Source: Apium graveolens (Eukaryota > Streptophyta > Magnoliopsida > Apiales > Apiaceae). Taken from it: 64,000 nt of DNA. The notes beneath the pieces are model-generated. The model made no database searches, was not told the origin of the DNA, and saw only the letters and a list, made by a program, of their open reading frames with translations. The stretch lies in the NCBI RefSeq assembly GCF_009905375.1, contig NC_133650.1:144096476-144160475 (forward strand). Direction: 5' to 3'. The number at the start of each line of letters is the position of its first letter. Positions within the stretch are counted from its first letter, which is position 1. The position numbers were made by a program, and so were the translations under genes. Of the stretch, positions 32,812 through 44,993 are shown one piece after another.

Positions 32812-34324
32812 TTCTGTAAGAAATTAAGTGAAAAGTTGTGTGTACGCAAGGTGTTTGATAAAATGCCTATTAAAAATAGCTTCAGAGAATAATAGAGAGT
32901 AAAAGATAAAAAGAGAATAAGAGAGATTAGAAAATAGTAAAAGTAGGTAAAAGATTGTAAAATCTTTTATCTCTCATATATATATACTCTCCACTAGTTA
33001 CAACGGCTAAATTCTGAAGCAGAACCGACATTGGACACCTGGCAGCATGTAATCAGTCAAAACATTATTAGTGGGTACGGTAAACGTGCAGTAATTATTG
33101 CTCACATGCTATTACTAAAATAAACACGCAACCCATCAACCAAATGATTATCACTGTTTTTATCTCACCTAATTATTTTCTGATAAAATATGACTGTTAC
33201 AGTAAATACCAAAAATAAGTCAAGTAATTAAATAATGTCACGTAAGCATCAGAGTTTCCATCAGGATTTGCATCAGAACTTGAGTATTATCAGAATTTAA
33301 CAGTCATCAGAACATGGCTTTTATACTCAAAAAGTGAATGACTATTTCTGTGATTCTTCACACAAATACTGACTGGTTTCTTCAGAGTTTAATCATCAGA
33401 ACTTTCATCAGAACTTGTCCTCAGAATTTATGCAAATAATGCTTAACTGTTTATCTGAAACAACTTAATCACCACAGTAATTTTCATCATCATATGGAGT
33501 GATAGTGTGTGTATGTGCAAATGATCAGATAAAGATTAAAGTCTGATAAACTTCGGTATATCTTAGAAATAAGCATTACTAAGAAAAATCCTTAAAATCT
33601 GTCTTTAATTTTGAAGTCTACTATAGAATAAATTTATGCAAGTATCTACCTCAACTATTTGTGCTCATTTTATGCATCCTTTGAAATTCTTTTCACAGTG
33701 GCTTCTCAGTGTAAATGAGTTACAACTGCTATCAGAATTTATGTTGTTATCAGAATATTTCTCCAGTAATCAGAGAATGTGAAACGTCACCAAGAAAAAT
33801 TAATTTGCTTTTCTAATGTATATTACTTAATACCAGCAATACATTTGGGTCTTCCCTTTCACATATTTACTCTAGATCTCAAAGGAGTACCTGATTTCAA
33901 TTTTTCTTTTCTTTTATTTTCTTGAGATAAGTGAGGCTTAAAAAGCATGTAGTTCATCCTTAAGATTTACAGACATCAGAATTTGACAGATAAGAAGTAA
34001 TAATCTAGTTTGTGACTTAGTAATTAGATACAAGGAGTAAACTTGACTAAAATCAAAATCAGAGTTTGCTTGTGTTATGGATTTCTATATAAATAACTAA
34101 TTCAAATATGGGATACACAGTTTGTTAAAGACTACTAAGTCAGCATCTAACAAATAATCCTCATTGGATTGAATAGTCACAGAACATTCAAAACACTTTC
34201 AGAGTTGATATAATCACATCAGATAACTATCAGTATTTAATATGTTACAATTTAAGCACAGATTACATGAAGATAAGACAATCTGTAAATACTGATCATA
34301 AAGTCTGATGCATGAGAACAAAAA
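32812..34324 (-). other. Sire-2 spacer between pol and env-position ORF
   Basis: Non-coding. It has many reverse-complement copies of the TTCTGAT word (TCAGAACTT, ATCAGAATTT). It is about 0.9 kb shorter than the Sire-1 spacer because the small-ORF segment is absent. Confidence 0.65.
32975..32989 (-). promoter_or_regulatory. Candidate internal TATA box for the Sire-2 env-position ORF
   Basis: On the minus strand GTATATATATATGAG is followed by AGATAAAAGATTTTACAATC and a CT-rich leader; the ORF begins ~165 bases downstream. It matches the Sire-1 arrangement at 9986. Confidence 0.45.
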
Positions 34325-36047
34325 CTAAACAAATTTTGAGAAAGAACCTGAAACCATTCCAAGTTCATTTACCATTCTTGTAAAAGTAGCTTCACATAGT
34401 GGTTTTGTGAAGATATCTGCTAGTTGTTGATTTGTTGGGATAAAATACAATTCCACTGTACCTTCCATCACATGTTCCCTTATGAAATGGTACCTTATGC
34501 TGATGTGCTTTGTCATTGAGTGTTGAACTGGATACCTGTCATAGCAATAGCATTTTAATTATCACAATAAATGGGTATTTTAGAAAATTCTAACCCATAG
34601 TCCAGTAGTTGATTCTTCATCCAAAGAATCTATGCACAACAGCTTCCTGTAATAATATATTCTGCTTCTGCAATTTATGTGGAAATTGATTTCTGTTTCT
34701 TGCTAAACCAAGAAACCAATCTGTCTCCAAGAAATTGGCAGCTTCCACTAGTGCTTTTCCTGTCTATTTTGCATCCTGCAAAATCTGCATCTGAGTAACC
34801 TATTAGCTTAAAATCTGATTCCCTAGGATACCACAATCCTAGATCAGTTGTAATCTTGAGGTACTTGAAAATTCTTTTCACAGCTATTAGATAAGGTTCT
34901 ATTGGATCAGCGTGAAATCTTGCACAAAGATAGGTAGCATACATGATATCAGGTCTACTTGCAGTTAAATAGAGTAAAGAGCCAATCATACCTCTGTAGT
35001 TAGTAATATCTACTGATGCTCCAGTATCTTTATCTAACTTGGTGGCAGTGGCCATAGGAGTGGATGCAGTTGAACTATCTTGCATTCCAAATTTCTTGAG
35101 TAAATTTCTCGTGTTCTTGGATTAATTTATGAAAGTACCTTCTTCACTTTGCTTGACTTGAAGTCCCAGAAAAGAACTCAACTCTCCCGTCATACTCATT
35201 TGATATCTTAACTCCATTAAATTGGAAAATCTTTTACAAAGTTTTGTATTTGTAGAGCCAAAGATGATATCATCAACATATATATGTACCAAAAGTAATT
35301 CCTTTCCATTGTTGAGGTAGAACAGGGTTTTATCAATTGTGCCTCTGGTAAATCCACTTTCCAGAAAGAATTGAGCTAAAGTCTCATACCATGCTCTTGG
35401 AGCTTGCTTAAGGCCATAAAGTGCTTTGTCAAGCCTGTAGACATGATTTGGAAATTTTGGATCTACAAAGCCTGGAGGTTGTTCAACATATACTTCTTCT
35501 TCCAATTCTCCATTGAGAAAATCACTTTTTTACATCCATTTGAAAGACTTTAAACTTCTTGTGAGCGGTATGAGCCAAAAAGATTCTTATGGCTTCCAAT
35601 CTAGCAACCAGAGCAAATGTTTCATCATAGTCAATACCCTCTTGTTGAGAGTAACCTTTAGAAACCAACCTTGCTTTGTTTCTTGTAATTATGTCATCAC
35701 TGTCAGTTTTGTTTCTGAACACTCATTTTGTGCTAACAATTGATCTGTTATTTGGTCTTGGCACTAGGGTCTAGACTTTATTTCTTTCAAATTCATTTAA
35801 CTCTTCCTGCATTGCTTGCACCCAATCAGTATCTTGAAGAGCTTCTTCCACTTTCTTTGGTTCAGTCTAAGATTGAAAGGAATGATAGAGACATTCATTT
35901 GATGTTGTTGTTCTAGTTCTGACACCTGCTTTAGGATCTCCAATTTATTAAGTCAGGTGTGTATGATTTAGTCCACTTCCTTGCAGATGGAAGTTGAACT
36001 CTAGAATTGGATCCTCCCCGATGATCCATGTTGTCTCCATCAGCATT
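34325..36047 (-). pseudogene. pol: Sire-2 reverse transcriptase and RNase H, broken
   Basis: Pieces at 35722-35522, 35505-35122, 35085-34675 and 34516-34325 give RT ([18 protein letters not shown], catalytic YVDDIIFGS near 35270) and RNase H (YSDADFAG, LADIFTKPL). They fall in three frames with intervening stops. They serve as the homologous control that shows which bases changed in Sire-1. Confidence 0.9.
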
Positions 36048-37682
36048 TTATGATGCTCCCCCTGAAGTTATGCTCTCTGAAATTTCAGAATTTGAGTTGG
36101 ATCCTTCAGGAATTGAAGAATCAGAGTTTCCGGAATTATCAGAATTTGGCTCATCAAAACTTGAAGAGCCAGTGACTGGTTCTGATGCTTCTTGAGAGTC
36201 TTGAGATGTGGTATGATCATCAGCTTGCTCCTCCTGAATAGGTGTATTTCTCTTTGGAGTAGTTACCACAGTTTCAATGACATCAGAGTTTAATCCCTCA
36301 GAACTTACAGGATCATGATTTAGGTCATCAGAATTTACAGAATCAGAATTTACATCTTTATTTTCAAATCTCAGCTGATCATGATCATTAAAATCTTCAA
36401 GTCCAGTAATCTTTTTATCATCAAAAGATACATTGATAGATACCATGACAACCCTTGTTCTTAAATTGTAGACTCTGAAGGCTTTTGTGGAAAGTGGATA
36501 TCCAACAAAAATTCCTTCATCAGCTTTTAGATCAAATTTTGACAGCTGTTCAGGATGAGTCTTAAGAACAAAACACTTGCATCCAAATACATGAAAGTAT
36601 TTCAGATTTGACTTCTTTTTCGTCACCATCTCATATGGTGTTTTTCCATGCTTGTTTATGAGTGTAACATTCTGTGTAAAACAAGTAGTCTGCACAGCTT
36701 CAGCCCAAAAATAGGTTGGTAGCTTTGCTTCATCAAGCATAGTTTGTGCAGCTTCAATAAGAGTCATGTTCTTTCTTTCTACAACCCCATTCTGCTGTGG
36801 AGTTCCAGGTGCAAAAAATTCCTGCTTTATTTCATGCTCTTTGCAGAACTCTTCCATGATTGAATTCTTGAACTCAGTACCATTATCACTTCTTATTATT
36901 TTAACTAACTTATCCAACTATCTGACATGATCAGTTAGAGTAGATGCAGTTTCATTCTTCTTGTGCAAGAAATACACCCAAGTGTATCTTGTGAACTCAT
37001 CCACTATAACCATAGCATATTTCTTCTTTGCAATGGACATGACATTGACTGGACCAAATAGATCAACATGCAGTAAGTGGTAAGGCTCAAGAATTGAGGA
37101 TTCAGTTTTCCTCTTGAATGAAGATTTTCTTTGTTTTGCCTTTTGACATGAGTCACAAATACCATCAGGAGCAAATACTGATTTTGGCAGTCCTTTCACA
37201 AGATCTTTCTTTACTAGCTCATTTATGTTGTTGAAATTTAAATGAGAGAGTCTCTTGTGCCAATTTCAGCTTTCTTCAATTGATGCTCTACTTAACAGAC
37301 AGATTGCAGAACCATCAGAATTTGTTAAAAGTCTAGCTTCATATATGTTACCATGTCTGTAACCTTTCAGAACCACTTTGCCTGTAGAATTACTTACAAC
37401 TTCACAGTTTTCTTCAAAAAAATCCACACAATAACCTCTGTCACAGATTTGACTCACACTTAGCAGATTGTGTTTAAGTCCTGAGATAAGAGCTACTGAT
37501 TCAATTATGACATTCCCAAGATTGATATTGCCATATCCCAGAGTTTTTCCCATGTTGCCATCTCCATAAGAAACTCCTGGGCCAGCTTTCTCCACAAATT
37601 CTGATAGCAGGGCTTTATTTGCAGTCATATGTCCTGAACATCCACTGTCCAGAACTAGGATATTTTTCCTGTTGCCCTGCAA
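36048..37682 (-). pseudogene. pol: Sire-2 protease and integrase, with nonsense codons
   Basis: Protease DSGCSGHM is followed by the pre-integrase region with TGA in place of Trp near 37268, CDSCQKAKQ, HVDLFGP, RSDNGTEF and NGVVERKN (D, D and E present), and the Ser/Asp-rich linker. A TAG at 36918-36920 replaces Gln. All pieces are in one frame with the gag end, separated from it by TAG and TGA, as in Sire-1. Confidence 0.9.
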
Positions 37683-37694
37683 TCACAAAGACCA

Positions 37695-39982
37695 CTATTG
37701 GTTAGTTTTAAGGGCCCAGACTTGCTTGGATCCTTTGGCCTTTTTAAGTTTGTTAGCATTTGTAGTGGACTTAGTTTCAGAGTTTATGCTAACATGCTTT
37801 TTATCAGACTTTGCATCAGAATTTACACAAGAAGGAATTACACTAACTTTCTTTAAAGAAGGTTTTATTTGATAACAATCATAGTACAAACTATGATATT
37901 CCTTACAGGTATAAATAGAATGCCATAAACTACCACAATGAAAATAAGGATTTTTTGGTTTAAACCTAATAGACTGACTCTTAACTCCTGATCTAGGAGG
38001 TAAAGAGTTTATATCTTTATTTTTCCTGCAAAAAGAACCAAGATGGTTAGAGTTTCTACAATTATAGCATTTCTTTCTAGGAGCATTAGAAACAGGCATA
38101 TAATTATTGCTTTTATTCACACCTTCATTTCCATTCCTATTTTTCCTAGCTTTCTTTACCTTGTTCACATTTTTAATCTCTTTCAGCTTATACTTAAGTT
38201 GCTTCTTTGTCATTAAGCCAACATTTACCACAGTTGTTTTAGAATCATTCATCTTTTCAGATTTTGACACATCAGTTTTTGCAACAAATTTAACAGCATT
38301 TACCTTTGGCTTTTCAGCTTTATTGGTAAAGTTTGGTTTAGATGACACAGTTTTCTTTTCTTCTTTATCATCTAGGTAACCTAGTACTTCCTTCCAATTT
38401 CCATTTTCTAAGATTTTCTGAGTTGTTCTTCCAGAGTTAGTCCAAGTTTTGATTATCTCCTTTTTCTTTTCCAGTTCAGATTTAAGAGATTTATTCAGTT
38501 TTAGCAGTTCATCTCTAACATACAAAGCCTCATCTCTTTCTTTCTGAGTTTGATGGAATATAACTAACTCTTTTTCTAAGTAGTCATTTCTGTTTTTAAG
38601 AGTAAGACTTTCAGATTTTAATCTTTCATTTTCTAAAGTCTGATCTCTAAAACTAGTGGACATGGTTTTCAGATATAATCTTAGCTCAAAAATATAATCA
38701 GTATGAAAAGCAAGAGTTGAATGAGGTACCTTCAATTCAGCAGTTTCAGAACTGCTATCAGCATTTGCCATCAAAGCATAGTTCACCTCTTCTTCAGAAT
38801 CTGAAGTGTCTGCCCAGTTTTTCTTCTTTGTGATAAGTTTCTGGCCTTTATCACTTTTTCCTTTCTTGCAGTCAGGAGAGATGTGGCCTCTTTCACCACA
38901 ATTGTAGCATTTGACATTTGAGTTGTCTCCTCTGTCAGACTTTCCTCCTTTGCCTTCAGTCTTGCTGAACCCTTTCTTTTCAGAACTTCCACCTTTCCTA
39001 GAAAACTTCTTGCCCTTTCTGAATTTCTTGTAGGCTATCTTTGTGATACCCTTCACCATAAGAGCACACAGTTGCATTATCTTTGCATCAACATCCACTT
39101 CAGATAAATTTTCAGATTCTGAATCATCATCATCAGAATATGATGACTATGAATCAGACTGTATGATAAGAGCCTTTCCTTTGCCCCTCTTTGAGATAAC
39201 CACTTTAGGAGATTCCTCCTCAGCTTTAAGAGCAACTGTCTTTGACATTCTTCCATGCCTTTTGCTCCTTTGATCCATCTCAAGTTCATGAGTCTTGAGA
39301 ATACCATAAATTTCATCAAGAGTAGTTTCAGCAAGGTTATAGTTGTCTCTTATGGTAGTAGACTTAAAATCCCAATTTTCAGGAAGAGCTAAAAGGAATT
39401 TTAGATTTGAATCTTCAAGATCATATTCCTTGTCCACTAGTGACAGATCATTCAAGAGTTTGGCAAACCTGTCATATAAATCAGTTAATGGCTCATCAGC
39501 TTTTGAGTCAAAGTGCTCATACTCTTGTGTGAGTATAGTCGTCCTGTTCTTTTTGATGGCTTCAGTTCCCTGGCATCTTTTCTTCAAAGCATCCCATATT
39601 TCCTTTGCAGTCTTACATCCAATTACCCTGTTTGACATGACATTGTCAATTGCACTATGAAACAGATGCCTTACCCTTGCATCCTTGGCAATAGATGAGA
39701 TATCTTCAGGTGTGTAATCACCTTTCTCCTTTGGTATCATCTTTGCTGGTTGATCAACAACTGCAACAGAAAGCTTGGTAGGCTTATATGGTCCATCATT
39801 AATTTTATCAAGGTATTCAGGATCTGTGGCTTCCAGAAACATAGCCATCTTTACCTTCCATTAGGATACTCAGATGCTCTCAATATGGGAACCCTAATAC
39901 TCTCATATCAACTGTGGGTTTGATTGTTTTGAGTATCTTGAGTTTTGATGGGCTTAGGTGGAGTTTATGTTTCGTCAGACAT
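37695..39982 (-). pseudogene. gag: Sire-2 gag, broken
   Basis: Likely begins at the ATG 39982-39980 (MSDET), with an early TAA, another stop and a 1-base frame change before MAMFLEATDPEYLDK at 39848. The UBN2-type domain (KEIWDALKKRCQG, YEHFDSKA) continues to a TAG at 39147. The same frame resumes with a zinc knuckle CYNCGERGHISPDC, a long helical Lys/Glu-rich part, a second knuckle CYNCRNSNHLGSFC, and a third Cys/His cluster (CGSLWHSIYTC), ending TAG at 37695. It is fuller than the Sire-1 copy, which lost its 5' part. Confidence 0.9.
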
Positions 39983-40023
39983 AATTGTAAACTGGATCTC
40001 ACTATTTGTATATCAACAGAGAA

Positions 40024-40035
40024 GCTCTGATACCA
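40024..40035 (-). other. Sire-2 primer-binding site (initiator Met tRNA)
   Basis: Plus-strand GCTCTGATACCA, reverse complement TGGTATCAGAGC, two bases from the LTR end at 40038. Confidence 0.93.
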
Positions 40036-40037
40036 CT

Positions 40038-40390
40038 TGTTAGGTCACACAACACTATAGAAGGGGGTTGAATATAGTGTTTATACAATCAAATCAATTT
40101 AGAACACAAGTATGTAACAGTAATCAAGTTTATTCAATATAATAAGCTCTGTTACAAAGTAGGTTAAACTACTCTCTCAGTGATGAACAATGTCACTAAG
40201 AGCTGCTAGGTTACAATAAATAATGTTCTCGTGAATGATAACACATATAGTGTAAACCCTAAGCTGTGTTTATATAGTACATAGTTACAAGATATTTTCT
40301 AATTGATATGGAATATAATTATGTCTCCTAAAATATATCAATCAGATATTATCTTCAATAAAATATTTTCTAAACAAGCAAATTATCAAA
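40038..40390 (-). repeat. Sire-2 5' LTR, 3'-terminal part only
   Basis: Minus-strand end is GTGTGACCTAACA. Similar to the Sire-1 LTR up to the GATATCTGATTGATATATTTTAGG region (~40335) and a little beyond. The left part of the LTR is missing, and X-type, CCGGAT-rich sequence begins near 40410. Confidence 0.85.
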
Positions 40391-40598
40391 AAACAATCAA
40401 ATTAAAAACATCAACCCGGATTGCCACCAATCCGGATAAATCCAAATATTATAAATTGTTCCGAATTAAAGTACGGGAAGAAGAAATACTAGAAAGCAGA
40501 GAATTACATGGGCAAGGCCCGAGAAGCTTAACAAAGTTGAAGCAAATCTAAAGGAAACTACGGCTAGGATCATTGTAGGGCTTCGGCTCCCCCTTGCC

Positions 40599-43500
40599 CT
40601 ATTTAACAGCTGCCTTGGCCGCCAAGAACTCTTGGATGAAGCTCTCCCAGGAAGCCAGGGGATCGGTTTTGATATGCCTCTCAGCAACGACCCAGGACCT
40701 GCGAACCTCAGGTACCCCGGCTTGAGCAACCTCGAAGTCATAAACATCGCTGGCTTTGAACTCGGCGATGATAGCCTCCTTATCTAAGTTCTCTTTCGCA
40801 GCCAGGTCAGCCTTTAGCTTCTCCACCTCTTTAGTAAGACCCTCAGCCCGGGCCTTCTCATCGTCAAGCTGGTTCTTCAATCTGGACTCCACGGTCTGGA
40901 AGCTCTCCCGGGCCTCATCCAGTTCATCTTTCAGATTATCTGCCCGGATCTTTTCAGCTCTGGTCCTGTTGTTAGCCTCCCGGACCTCAATAAAAGCGAT
41001 ATCTGAGCATATTGATATGGTGCTCCCCACCTGGAGGAAGAAAAAGGATTACGATTCAGGAAAGAAAGGCAATCCGGATGAAAAGCAAAAAACTGCTTAA
41101 AGTTTACCTGTCCACATTGCCCGGTTACCCTCTTGAAGGTTGCAGCCATACTGGAACCCTCGACTTCATCCCAATCCTCCTCGAAAGGGATGCTTGACAT
41201 GAACCCGGCCAAATCCACCAGGGACTTGGTCCCAACCTTCACCGGATCCCCGTCCGGACCTCTTCCTTCCGAGTCACAGATGACCCGGCTTGAGATAGCA
41301 GCCTTACCCCGGGGAGACTTGGACGGGACTGACTTCCTCTTCTTCGTTGGAGGGTCCTCATCCCCGGAAATCTCCTGGACCTCCGGATCATCATTCAGGG
41401 GCGCCTTTCCCGGATCAACCACATTCTGGGGACAGAAGACTCGACACCCCCCTCAGCATCCGCAGAACCGGATCCAGGTCTGGGAGCTCCCTTTGAGGTC
41501 TTAAAAGCCAGACCCAACATGTTAAAAGCAGCAGCGTAGGCAGAAGAAGACATTATCGCCTTGAAGGAAGGATTGTAATGCGGCAAACCTACAGAAGAGG
41601 GGAAAAGAACAAGTCAAAATCAAGTTACCAAGTAATCCGGACTAAGCAGCCAAAACCGAGTTTAAGAGCAGTTCCCATAAGCAAATAAGATATACGAGTT
41701 CTAAAAGTCAAGAGCCCCGAGTCCCCCGATGCAACCAACAATCCGGATTAGGAAGCAGATAAATATAGATGCAAAAGCAAATAAATAACCCTGCTCGGGT
41801 TACTAAAAAGGTTGAGCAACCCGGACCCGGATGGTCAGGAAACAATCTGAGATAAATAAAAAGAGAACTAACCCGGACCACTGGGTATGGTGGGAAATCC
41901 GGGTAAGCCTAAAGAAACTTCTATCCTTGGGAAAACCCACAAAGTGCAAGGTAAAGGATCCGGATCCCCAAAATTAAAGGCAAATAAAAGGAAGACAGAA
42001 ATCCGGAAGGACATGAAACTTACAGCCGAGTTTGAATAGCAGCTTGTGGTTCATGAACGTATCCCGGGTTGGCTGGAACCCGAGACAACCGCAGAACTTC
42101 TTAATCTGGGTCACAACATCCCCCTCCAAGATTGGAGGGTTGAACTTGGATTCCACACCCCCAGGGTAAAGTAAGGCAAGAAAGCCAGATCAAATCCCTT
42201 CAACATTATCAACTCCAAGGAAGTCTGGTGCATAACCGATTTGGCTACACCCAGGCCATAACCACACTCGGAAGCCCGGAATCTAAGCTCGTAGAAGGGT
42301 TTCTGGCTTGATTTGGAGAGATAGAATATTTGGTGGAAGAGTTTAAAGGTGGGCAGGAGTCCGGACTTATTACAACAGGCTATAAACCAAGTCATTGACT
42401 TAATACCGTTCAGGGTGATCTGTATCGGGGAAATCTTATAAACATGTTTAAAAAGGTGTTTGATGAACATGTGGCAGCGGGGACTCCACCCAGATCTTAA
42501 GTGCTCTAGCCATACCGGGATGAAGCCATCAGTGGGACGGTGGTAAATCCTCTCGTGGGGTTCCGGCAACCTCCAAGCAATATCAAGGGTAAGCTGAAAT
42601 GCGTCCCGGATTGCCGTATCCATGTCACCCGGGTCAGCCTCCGCATAGAAATCCTTCAGCTGGTAGTGGTCCCGGCTAATTGGGAACGTCACAAAAGAGT
42701 CCTCTAGAGCCCCCTGGTCATATACCCCCGGATGACCATCCTCCTGTTTCTGGTACATAACCCGGCCATAATAGATACTATTCTCAAACTCGATGGGTTT
42801 TCTGATAAAGTGATATTTAACATTGGTTAAACGGCCCTCCGGCGTAAAGAGAACCGAGTTTTCCGGAAGCCTCTTGTACAGGAAACTGGTAAATATCTCA
42901 GGTGATCCGGAACCTTTCTTAACCATTTCGACCTGGATCTGTGTTTTCTCAAATGAATCTGGACTACTCTCGTCACTGGAAAATCCCGGGTAACAGTTAA
43001 AAACTCTTCTAGAAAGCTTCTTGATCCGGACCATATACCTATTAAAATCAAGGTGAGTTAGTCTGAATTCCTGTAATTTTTAAGTTTTTTGCTAAGCGGT
43101 CCGGATCAAGGACGTTAAGTTAATCCTTCCATAACCTAATGACCCGGACCGCTAATGCAAGTCCAACCCGGAAAAACATCAACGACCCAGTTCATGTAAA
43201 CGACGAGCACAAAAACAACCACCTAAACACATTCATAGTTCCTGATTCAACACCATCCCAGAACGTAAAACAGTCATGGACCGGATCCAGATCAAGAGCA
43301 ACCAAACACAAATTTAACATCCTAAGGCATATGATTATACCCAAATAAACCACTCTAGATCCGGGTCTTGCACTCCCTACCCGGATCAAAATAAAACCCT
43401 TGAACACAAACAGCAAACCCAAAGATCAAAAACCAAATTATGCAATTTTGGACATATACATACAAATATCCAAACAAGAACGCCAAGAACACCCCCAAAA

Positions 43501-43850
43501 AACCCCAGAAAATTGAATAAACACCGACGAAATTCGAAGCAAAATCAACCACAACCCACAGATCTAAGCACAAACGGCCGCAAAACAATCACATCCACCA
43601 CATAAACACATTAAAATTGTTGTTTTATACAATCAATTCGCGGATGAAGATACAAAATGGAGCATGCAAAAATCAAAGACAAAATACAAGAGTTCGACAA
43701 AGAAAAAATGACGGAATGATGGGAACTTACAAATATTAAGCGAACGGAGAAAACACAGCAGCAATAATCCACCACAAGCGCGGCACTTCACAGAAAAAGC
43801 GAGAGAAAATGGCAAGAAGAGCAAGGGACTGTTGGTTTTTCTTTGGGGAT
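40599..43850 (-). pseudogene. Antisense, intron-containing gene of element X (gypsy-type transposon protein family)
   Basis: Exons by clear GT-AG sites: untranslated exon ~43850-43731, then 43038-42024 (ATG at 43034, MVRIKKLSRRVFNCYPG), 41588-41108 and 41030-40599. The N-terminal ~300 residues (YHFIRKPIEFENSIYYGR, PTDGFIPVWLEHLRSGW) look like the plant domain catalogued as putative gypsy-type transposon. The middle is Lys/Pro/Ser-rich (PTKKRKSVPSKSP, a possible nuclear signal) and the last exon is a coiled coil (EKIRADNLKDELDEARESF). Two frame breaks are visible: near 42185 in exon 2 and in the C run near 41440 in exon 3. So it is probably dead here. Biochemical role unknown. Confidence 0.65.
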
Positions 43851-43872
43851 TAATAAAAAAAAGGAGGGTGGG

Positions 43873-43882
43873 TTTTTATAGG
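43873..43882 (-). promoter_or_regulatory. TATA box of the antisense X gene
   Basis: Minus-strand CTATAAAAAC, ~25-30 bases before the inferred start near 43850. A CCAAT motif sits ~45 bases further upstream (plus-strand ATTGG near 43925). The spacing is typical of a plant pol II promoter. Confidence 0.55.
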
Positions 43883-44189
43883 CAAGAGAGAGGGGAACTG
43901 CCCCTGCCATATGGCGCACTGAGATTGGCCAGAAAGGAAGTTACAAAAAAGAATAATAAAAATAATACATACATATATACATGTATGTATATATACATAG
44001 AAGCACATTTAAACCCCATAATCATTATGGCGCGGTTTTCTAGGAACGTAACTGTCAGCAATTCAAAAACATGAGGGGAAAAGATGAAAAAACGCTACAA
44101 ATTCCTTGTTCTTCAGAATCCATAGCCCTCAACCCGGATCAATGACCCCTACCCAGATCCTAATAAACCTGGATCAGTGGTCCTAAAGG
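43883..44189. other. Upstream region of the antisense X gene
   Basis: Contains the CCAAT-like site, a palindromic ATACATACATATATACATGTATGTATATATAC-type tract (43965-44000; quoted only as alternating ATAC/GTAT repeats) and no coding frame I trust. Confidence 0.5.
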
Positions 44190-44760
44190 AGCAGAATTTC
44201 TTCTAAGGCAGCAAAGTACATGTACCTTAATCCAGATCTGTCTATACTACTCCAAACCCAGATTGAGGGGCAACAATTAGTCAGAAATTTTTCCAAAGTA
44301 GCAAAATTCTTCTACCTTAATCCGGATTGGCTTCTACAACACCAGATTCGGATTAGGGGGCAACCAGGGAGCATAAATTTTTCTAAAAGCAGCAAAATTC
44401 TTTTACCTTAATCCGGATTGAAATATACTACACCAGATCCAGATTGTGGGGCAACCAGGGAGCGGAAATTCTTCTAAACCAGCAAAATTCTTCTACCTTA
44501 ATCCGGATTGGCATTTACTACACCAGATCCGGATTGGGGGGCAACCAGGGAGCAAAAATTTTGCAAATGAAACAATTCTCTACTACTTCAAATCTGGGTT
44601 GGTATATTCAACACAAGACCCGGATTGGGGGCAAGATAGCAACATAATTTTTTCTAAGGCAACCAATTTCATCTACCTTAATCCGGATCTCTCTATACTA
44701 CACAAGACCCGGATTAGGGGACAACAGAGAATCGGAAATTTTTCTATGGCAACAACTACA
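44190..44760. repeat. ~90 bp tandem array in element X
   Basis: About six imperfect units, each with TACCTTAATCCGGAT and GGGGCAACCAGGGAGC words; the first word recurs at about 44223, 44311, 44403, 44493 and 44671, with a degraded unit at 44579. It lies just inside the 3' LTR, where Tat-lineage elements are known to carry variable tandem repeats. Confidence 0.88.
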
Positions 44761-44797
44761 TGATCCTACTCTACTCCCTCATCCAAAAAATCTGCAT

Positions 44798-44815
44798 AAG
44801 GGAGTGGGGGGAAAA
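44798..44815 (+). other. Polypurine tract of element X
   Basis: AAGGGAGTGGGGGGAAAA ends at the LTR start TGATAGGATA (44816). Its orientation shows that X itself runs on the plus strand, so the gene at 40599-43850 is antisense. Confidence 0.75.
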
Positions 44816-44993
44816 TGATAGGATATAAGTAACCTGGCTAGAGCCCAACCTGGATCAAATGGATAACAGGCTCAATTAATGGACCAAGACCCCCCTCACC
44901 CAGTGCAATCAAGTGGAGAGACCCAGGCTCAGGTCCAACCCAGGACCAGGGTCATCTCCCAGCCACGACCCAACCCCTGACCTGGATCATCTC
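44816..44993 (+). repeat. Element X 3' LTR, first 178 bases
   Basis: Starts TGATAGGATATAAG; interrupted by Gypsy-B at ATCTC (44989-44993). Confidence 0.75.
44989..44993. repeat. Target site duplication of Gypsy-B, left (ATCTC)
   Basis: ATCTC before TGTAATAAC; repeated at 58839-58843. Removing the element rejoins the X LTR. Confidence 0.97.

Larger units (their letters stand above)
28517..40390 (-). mobile_element. Sire-2: minus-strand Ty1/copia Sirevirus-like element, both LTRs truncated
   Basis: Reading leftward: LTR end and primer site (40038/40024), gag, pol (protease, integrase, RT, RNase H), spacer, env-position ORF, polypurine tract (28744), then the first 227 bases of the 3' LTR, which is cut by insertion of Sire-1 at 28516/28517. 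The 5' LTR keeps only about its last 340-360 bases and then meets element X. It is the same family as Sire-1 but separately decayed, with many stops and frameshifts, and lacks the ~0.9 kb small-ORF module. Confidence 0.9.

Noticed and set aside
40599..43850. Ordinary host gene
   Set aside because: Considered because of its introns and promoter, but it lies between a retrotransposon fragment and the array/polypurine tract/LTR of X and resembles the gypsy-type transposon family.
44190..44760. CRISPR-like array
   Set aside because: Units are ~90 bp, imperfect and contiguous with no unique spacers, in a plant nuclear element.
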